From positions 1 through 35,498 of the IMG/VR virus record IMGVR_UViG_3300037070_005820: DNA of 35,498 nt, one strand, 5' to 3'. The notes beneath the pieces are model-generated. The model had not been told where the DNA came from, did no database searches, and worked only from the letters and a program-made list of their open reading frames with translations. This document shows, in pieces, positions 35,001 through 35,498 of the stretch (position 1 is its first letter; each line of letters opens with the position of its first letter). The DNA is from a virus. A program made the position numbers and the translations under genes.

Positions 35001-35498
35001 GAAGGGACGACCGTTCGTTTGGGCAGCGGTACGGCGACGCGCTGACGCAAACCTTCCGTATTGGCAAGGGTAGGCGAGAGCGTGAGATCGAAGAGGCCCA
35101 GAAGACCCAGCAACGGATAGTCGATGAACAGGCACGAATCAACACCGAGCGAGTGCAGGGTGGGGTTGCGTCACGAGCTCCCATAGGGAACATCGCGCGG
35201 ACATACGAAGGAGACCTCAAGACCTTCAAGAATTACGCGGACTTCCGGCGCAGTGCTCTACAACGAATCGAGGAGGTCTACCAGTCGACTGACCCCGGCT
35301 CGGGTGCGTCGCGTGCGCTGATTTCGCGGATCCGTAACGACCTCGCGCGCCGCGCGCCCCTCAACGGACCAGGTGCGTTCGACCCATTCGAGGGTCTGCG
35401 TGGCGCCGACAGCAAGGTCCTCGAAGCAGAGGCACAACGCCAGGCGGCGCAGGTGAGTGCACGCAACATCACCGGCCAGCGTACCGGCCGTAACGTCC
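32030..35498 (+). CDS. Tape measure protein, N-terminal part (1156 codons, runs off the window)
   Basis: It sets tail length and helps DNA entry. ATG 32030 directly follows the chaperone stop. The frame stays open to the window end with no stop. Residues about 1-280 are Ala/Gln/Arg-rich helix and linker (REMQQQLQAQLRLNEAIARG). A membrane-like stretch (GKFAGWTAAATAVYGVVGAI) lies near residues 325-350. From about 365 to 560 the sequence has the tape measure core pattern: YRFNVPLETVAQASTGVAQV, ATKYFGAIARGFRLDAKEL and GSIEQLVALMGTLRYLSG. More helix and coiled coil follow (EREQVANRLVGTRSQIYIKS). Position after the frameshifted chaperones confirms it. The C-terminus is missing. Confidence 0.9.
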   Translation, partial: MADPSRQPPRDANAPKILETLARIDRNAAAARAERRADAARGTATAGGVAGGGITQGAGEAELQRRVRLIREGRLENRQLTREMQQQLQAQLRLNEAIARGAQTGLVIPQRGARPALRAQEIAAIQAGRGIQPISVSPVPLGPQQQIITAGYRQRRDHLAEIAADEQKIASQRLAAEGQILARRVQGLVQEERQRRSVARDPLTRSPLARHLVYSGFDPLLNRPGLEGTDDPYRRTSEYRRQTIRGPAGRRLQSYRADPFLGIESARLGDVNRGRVAGYYTELQRGARIQSEASQQMRRHGALTTEFLQALARGETTLAEFRFQMGATIGKFAGWTAAATAVYGVVGAIGALGQGAVAQLTGVRELSRYVTEDFDADAAGRRFRDLSYRFNVPLETVAQASTGVAQVYKDQEQALTATEVVLKAVRVGNIEAADATKYFGAIARGFRLDAKELPVILDQFNEAQNRLGLTIPDSAAGVARAAASWNQAGGSIEQLVALMGTLRYLSGETGTTVGTALVRSVANVRRPSNIKTLQRYGINPEGSIDQIFQQAIERAPSLDRFQRLDLAAHGLSTPQYGRFFTALLGNTDVYRRVQGVTDPQRAKGSADKELKVVLSEVREQITRIGVQLGILGANLASSGLLDVFGGLLQTLNLTLRVTNQLLELFNLLPEPLRKAAAYGVELYGAAALLRRTGLGSALAERTGIRGLGASEAELARRDAIRTGRAVVGNLANEREQVANRLVGTRSQIYIKSAQVEDLNRERQLLAAQGGSQQQLQRAQQKITAETKVINALREEDALLTAQQATIARQHAATQAEVVALQKRRIGVAESSLLAGAGGAQTPVVARPPRVLSDQGRRVQTAMALHVANTAVLAENLQRQGLGVQRLGVTGRALERAGYATARITGRTVTRLGRVGGALRGAGAGLGGVARTLASSLGPLDYLLLGGLAAYEIVSSSIEKDRQTNERIKRLRSDPKTQGEIDKQLKEATKLGRDDRSFGQRYGDALTQTFRIGKGRREREIEEAQKTQQRIVDEQARINTERVQGGVASRAPIGNIARTYEGDLKTFKNYADFRRSALQRIEEVYQSTDPGSGASRALISRIRNDLARRAPLNGPGAFDPFEGLRGADSKVLEAEAQRQAAQVSARNITGQRTGRNV

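Noticed and set aside
1-35498. CRISPR arrays, insertion sequences, integrase or attachment sites
   Set aside because: No regularly spaced repeats with spacers, transposase, recombinase or long terminal repeats were seen. The only periodic repeats are the 10-bp cluster and the 60-bp coding repeats.

Overview
The window is 35.5 kb of a GC-rich tailed phage genome (or a phage-derived contig), most likely a siphovirus of an actinobacterial or related high-GC host. The evidence is a complete packaging, head, neck and tail gene order, GTG and TTG starts among the ATG starts, third codon positions dominated by G and C, tightly packed genes, and start codons placed 7-9 bases after a -10-like hexamer, as in leaderless transcription. 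No integrase, repressor, replicase or tRNA gene is visible, so lifestyle and exact host cannot be told from this window.

Layout. (1) 1-750: one small gene, then about 450 bases without a convincing gene that hold a cluster of 10-bp GC-rich repeats, an A-tract and a small inverted repeat. (2) 752-7979: about 22 small same-strand genes, almost all joined by 1-11 base start/stop overlaps. Most are unrecognised. They include a SLOG/DUF2493-type protein, several zinc-ribbon-like proteins, a one-helix membrane peptide and micro-genes of 14-48 codons. (3) 7980-10391: a probable lysis block with three small membrane proteins in a row, then a membrane-anchored N-acetylmuramoyl-L-alanine amidase. (4) 10391-14491: an ASCH-like protein, an HNH endonuclease, a possible small terminase, and the large terminase. 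(5) 14510-17832: acidic small proteins, a 19-bp perfect-stem bidirectional terminator, SSB as the only minus-strand gene, and the portal. (6) 17838-22461: a protease-scaffold gene, a decoration-like protein and the major capsid protein, bracketed by two paralogous 169-171 aa proteins. (7) 22465-30449: virion surface proteins (two with strict 20-residue 'GLAP' repeats), connector/neck proteins and the major tail protein. (8) 30454-35498: a winged-helix-like small protein, tail assembly chaperones joined by a textbook -1 frameshift site, and the start of the tape measure gene, which runs off the window.

How it works together. Packaging (HNH, TerS?, TerL, portal), procapsid building (scaffold, protease, capsid), the neck and the tail are transcribed left to right. 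An 11-bp element, CGTAnATTAGG, occurs eight times, mostly in gaps just before genes and once inside the protease-scaffold gene. I read it as a phage-specific promoter class that often starts transcription at the start codon. The most notable signals are this promoter family, the frameshift cassette at 31700-31750, the intragenic promoter that may make a separate scaffold, the 20-residue repeat proteins and a gene nested inside another reading frame at 7088-7339.
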